DNA of 6,443 bases from assembly GCA_023381235.1 (NCBI GenBank), contig JAMCTV010000143.1, forward strand, positions 1-6,443, written 5' to 3'. The notes below the pieces were generated by a model. That model was given only the letters and a program-made list of their open reading frames with translations. It was not told the DNA's origin and did not search any database. Source of the DNA: Gammaproteobacteria bacterium (GTDB lineage: Bacteria > Pseudomonadota > Gammaproteobacteria > SURF-13). Below are positions 5,360-6,443 of this stretch, one piece after another; within the stretch, counting starts at the first letter, position 1, and each line of letters starts with the position of its first letter. Both the position numbers and the translations under genes were made by a program.

Positions 5360-6259
5360 ATGAGCGTGCGGCATTTTCTTACCTTAAGCGATCTCCAGCC
5401 GGATGAGCTTGCCGCGCTGCTGAAACGCGCCATCGAACTCAAGACCATGCAGCGCCAGGGCGTGCGCCACGAGTTTTTGAAAAACAAGGTGCTTGCCATG
5501 GTGTTCGAGAAATCCTCCACGCGCACGCGCGTGTCGTTCGAGAGCGCCATGATCCAGTGCGGCGGCGGCGCGATCTTCCTCTCGCCGCGCGATACCCAAC
5601 TCGGCCGCGGCGAGCCGATTGAGGACACCGCGCGCGTGTTGTCACGCATGGCGGATGTGATTGTGGTGCGCACCTTCGAGCACGAAAAGCTGGAACGTTT
5701 CGCCGCGCACTCCGGCGTGCCGGTCATCAACGCGCTGACCGACAAATATCATCCCTGCCAGGTGCTCGCGGATATACAGACCTACATTGAACAGCGCGGC
5801 TCGATAAAAGGCAAAACCGTGGCCTGGGTGGGCGACGGCAACAATATGTGCCACTCCTACATCGAGGCGGCGGGCTTATTTGGCTTTCATCTGCGCGTCT
5901 CCACGCCAACCGGTTACGACCCGGACCATGCGCTGCTCAAGCATACCAAGCACGTCGAATTGGCGCGCGACCCGATGCAGGCGGTGCAAGGCGCTAACCT
6001 CGTTGTCACCGACGTGTGGGCCAGCATGGGACAGGAAGAAGAACAGGCCAAGCGCGCGCGAGACTTCGCGGATTATCAGGTGAATGCCAAGCTCATGGCG
6101 CGCGCCAAGCCTGACGCGTTGTTCATGCACTGTTTGCCCGCGCACCGCGGCGAAGAGGTGAGCGCCGAAGTCATAGACGGCCCGCACAGTGTGGTGTGGG
6201 ACGAAGCGGAAAACCGCCTGCACGCGCAGAAGGCGTTGCTGGAGAAGCTGCTTACCTGA
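5360..6259 (+). CDS. argF: Ornithine carbamoyltransferase
   Basis: This 299-aa cytosolic enzyme, a homotrimer in typical family members, joins carbamoyl phosphate and ornithine to make citrulline, the step after ornithine formation in arginine synthesis. The carbamoyl-phosphate loop [11 protein letters not shown] (51-61) carries STRTR at 53-57. [11 protein letters not shown] (131-141) is the second carbamoyl-phosphate site. DVWASMGQE (218-226) contains the SMG ornithine-binding motif, and [12 protein letters not shown] (256-267) holds the catalytic Cys258. The N-terminal domain runs to about residue 140 and the C-terminal domain from about 150. Length is typical of short anabolic ArgF proteins. 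The ATG at 5360 lies one base after the argD stop, so translational coupling is likely and no separate promoter is seen. The gene is convergent with tldD, 23 bases away, with no clear terminator between. The choice of argF over the arcB (catabolic) paralogue rests on linkage to argD. Confidence 0.95.
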   Translation: MSVRHFLTLSDLQPDELAALLKRAIELKTMQRQGVRHEFLKNKVLAMVFEKSSTRTRVSFESAMIQCGGGAIFLSPRDTQLGRGEPIEDTARVLSRMADVIVVRTFEHEKLERFAAHSGVPVINALTDKYHPCQVLADIQTYIEQRGSIKGKTVAWVGDGNNMCHSYIEAAGLFGFHLRVSTPTGYDPDHALLKHTKHVELARDPMQAVQGANLVVTDVWASMGQEEEQAKRARDFADYQVNAKLMARAKPDALFMHCLPAHRGEEVSAEVIDGPHSVVWDEAENRLHAQKALLEKLLT

Positions 6260-6282
6260 ATCCTCCGGCGCGCCTGGGTTTC

Positions 6283-6443
6283 TTACGCCGTGCCGCCCAC
6301 CGTCAGTCCATTAATCCGCAGCGTCGGCTGGCCCACGCCCACCGGCACGCTCTGGCCCTCCTTGCCGCAGGTACCGACGCCGTCGTCCAGCTTTAAATCG
6401 TTGCCGGTCATGGCGACGCGCGCCAATTCGACGTGCTTGGTAT
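6283..6443 (-). CDS. tldD: Metalloprotease TldD, C-terminal fragment
   Basis: The minus strand encodes the last 52 codons of a gene entering from the right edge and stopping with TAA at 6285-6283. Key features are [18 protein letters not shown], then [10 protein letters not shown], and the terminal LTVGGTA, which closely fits the C-terminus of TldD, the zinc metalloprotease subunit that works with PmbA (TldE) in peptide maturation such as microcin B17 processing and CcdA degradation. The [13 protein letters not shown] stretch is typical of TldD rather than PmbA. The catalytic HExxxH region lies outside the window. The gene converges on argF with a 23-base gap and is unlikely to be functionally tied to arginine synthesis. 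Confidence 0.9.
   Translation of the reverse strand, partial: TKHVELARVAMTGNDLKLDDGVGTCGKEGQSVPVGVGQPTLRINGLTVGGTA

Noticed and set aside
4675..5745. 356-codon open frame on the minus strand across argD and argF
   Set aside because: It spans two well-identified genes on the opposite strand, has no recognisable motif and low-complexity Ser/Arg/His composition. It is explained by codon bias of argD and argF.
6260..6282. Terminator in the argF-tldD gap
   Set aside because: GGCGCGCC at 6267-6274 is palindromic but has no loop, and no U-tract follows. It is not an intrinsic terminator.

Overview
The window looks like chromosomal DNA from a proteobacterium, most likely gamma- or betaproteobacterial. 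This is inferred from moderately GC-rich genes with short intergenic gaps, an argD-argF pair beside tldD, and an asparagine-synthetase homologue of the N-acetylglutaminylglutamine amide (NAGGN) type. Species cannot be fixed from sequence alone. I see no insertion sequence, CRISPR array, tRNA, rRNA or phage gene.

Left part (1-1534). The first 20 codons of a leftward gene resemble the N-terminus of an ABATE/CGNR zinc-finger regulator. It is separated by a 124-base AT-rich divergent promoter region from a rightward two-gene unit. That unit encodes a 151-aa VOC (glyoxalase-fold) protein and, 7 bases later, a 294-aa FMN-binding split-barrel protein of the pyridoxamine-phosphate-oxidase superfamily. 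It looks like a small regulated redox or detoxification module of unknown substrate.

Middle (1537-4051). A 590-aa asparagine-synthetase-type amidotransferase runs leftward and ends 2 bases from the oxidoreductase gene. Its sequence best fits the enzyme that amidates N-acetylglutaminylglutamine to make the osmoprotectant NAGGN, but the usual partner genes are not adjacent. Divergent from it are a 30-codon single-span membrane peptide, a short tandem repeat, and a 166-aa four-helix membrane protein. The last is related to the membrane domain of urate hydroxylase PuuD but has no cytochrome part.

Right part (4052-6443). argD (acetylornithine aminotransferase) and argF (ornithine carbamoyltransferase) are separated by one base and carry out consecutive late steps of ornithine/arginine synthesis. 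A textbook intrinsic terminator lies only 17 bases before the argD start, downstream of promoter-like sequence, so argDF may be controlled by transcription attenuation. The last 52 codons of tldD enter from the right edge, convergent with argF.

The items most worth a second look are the terminator in the argD leader, the 30-aa membrane peptide beside the PuuD-like protein, and the locally orphaned NAGGN-type amidotransferase. Nothing here is a clear-cut new system; most of the window is ordinary metabolism.
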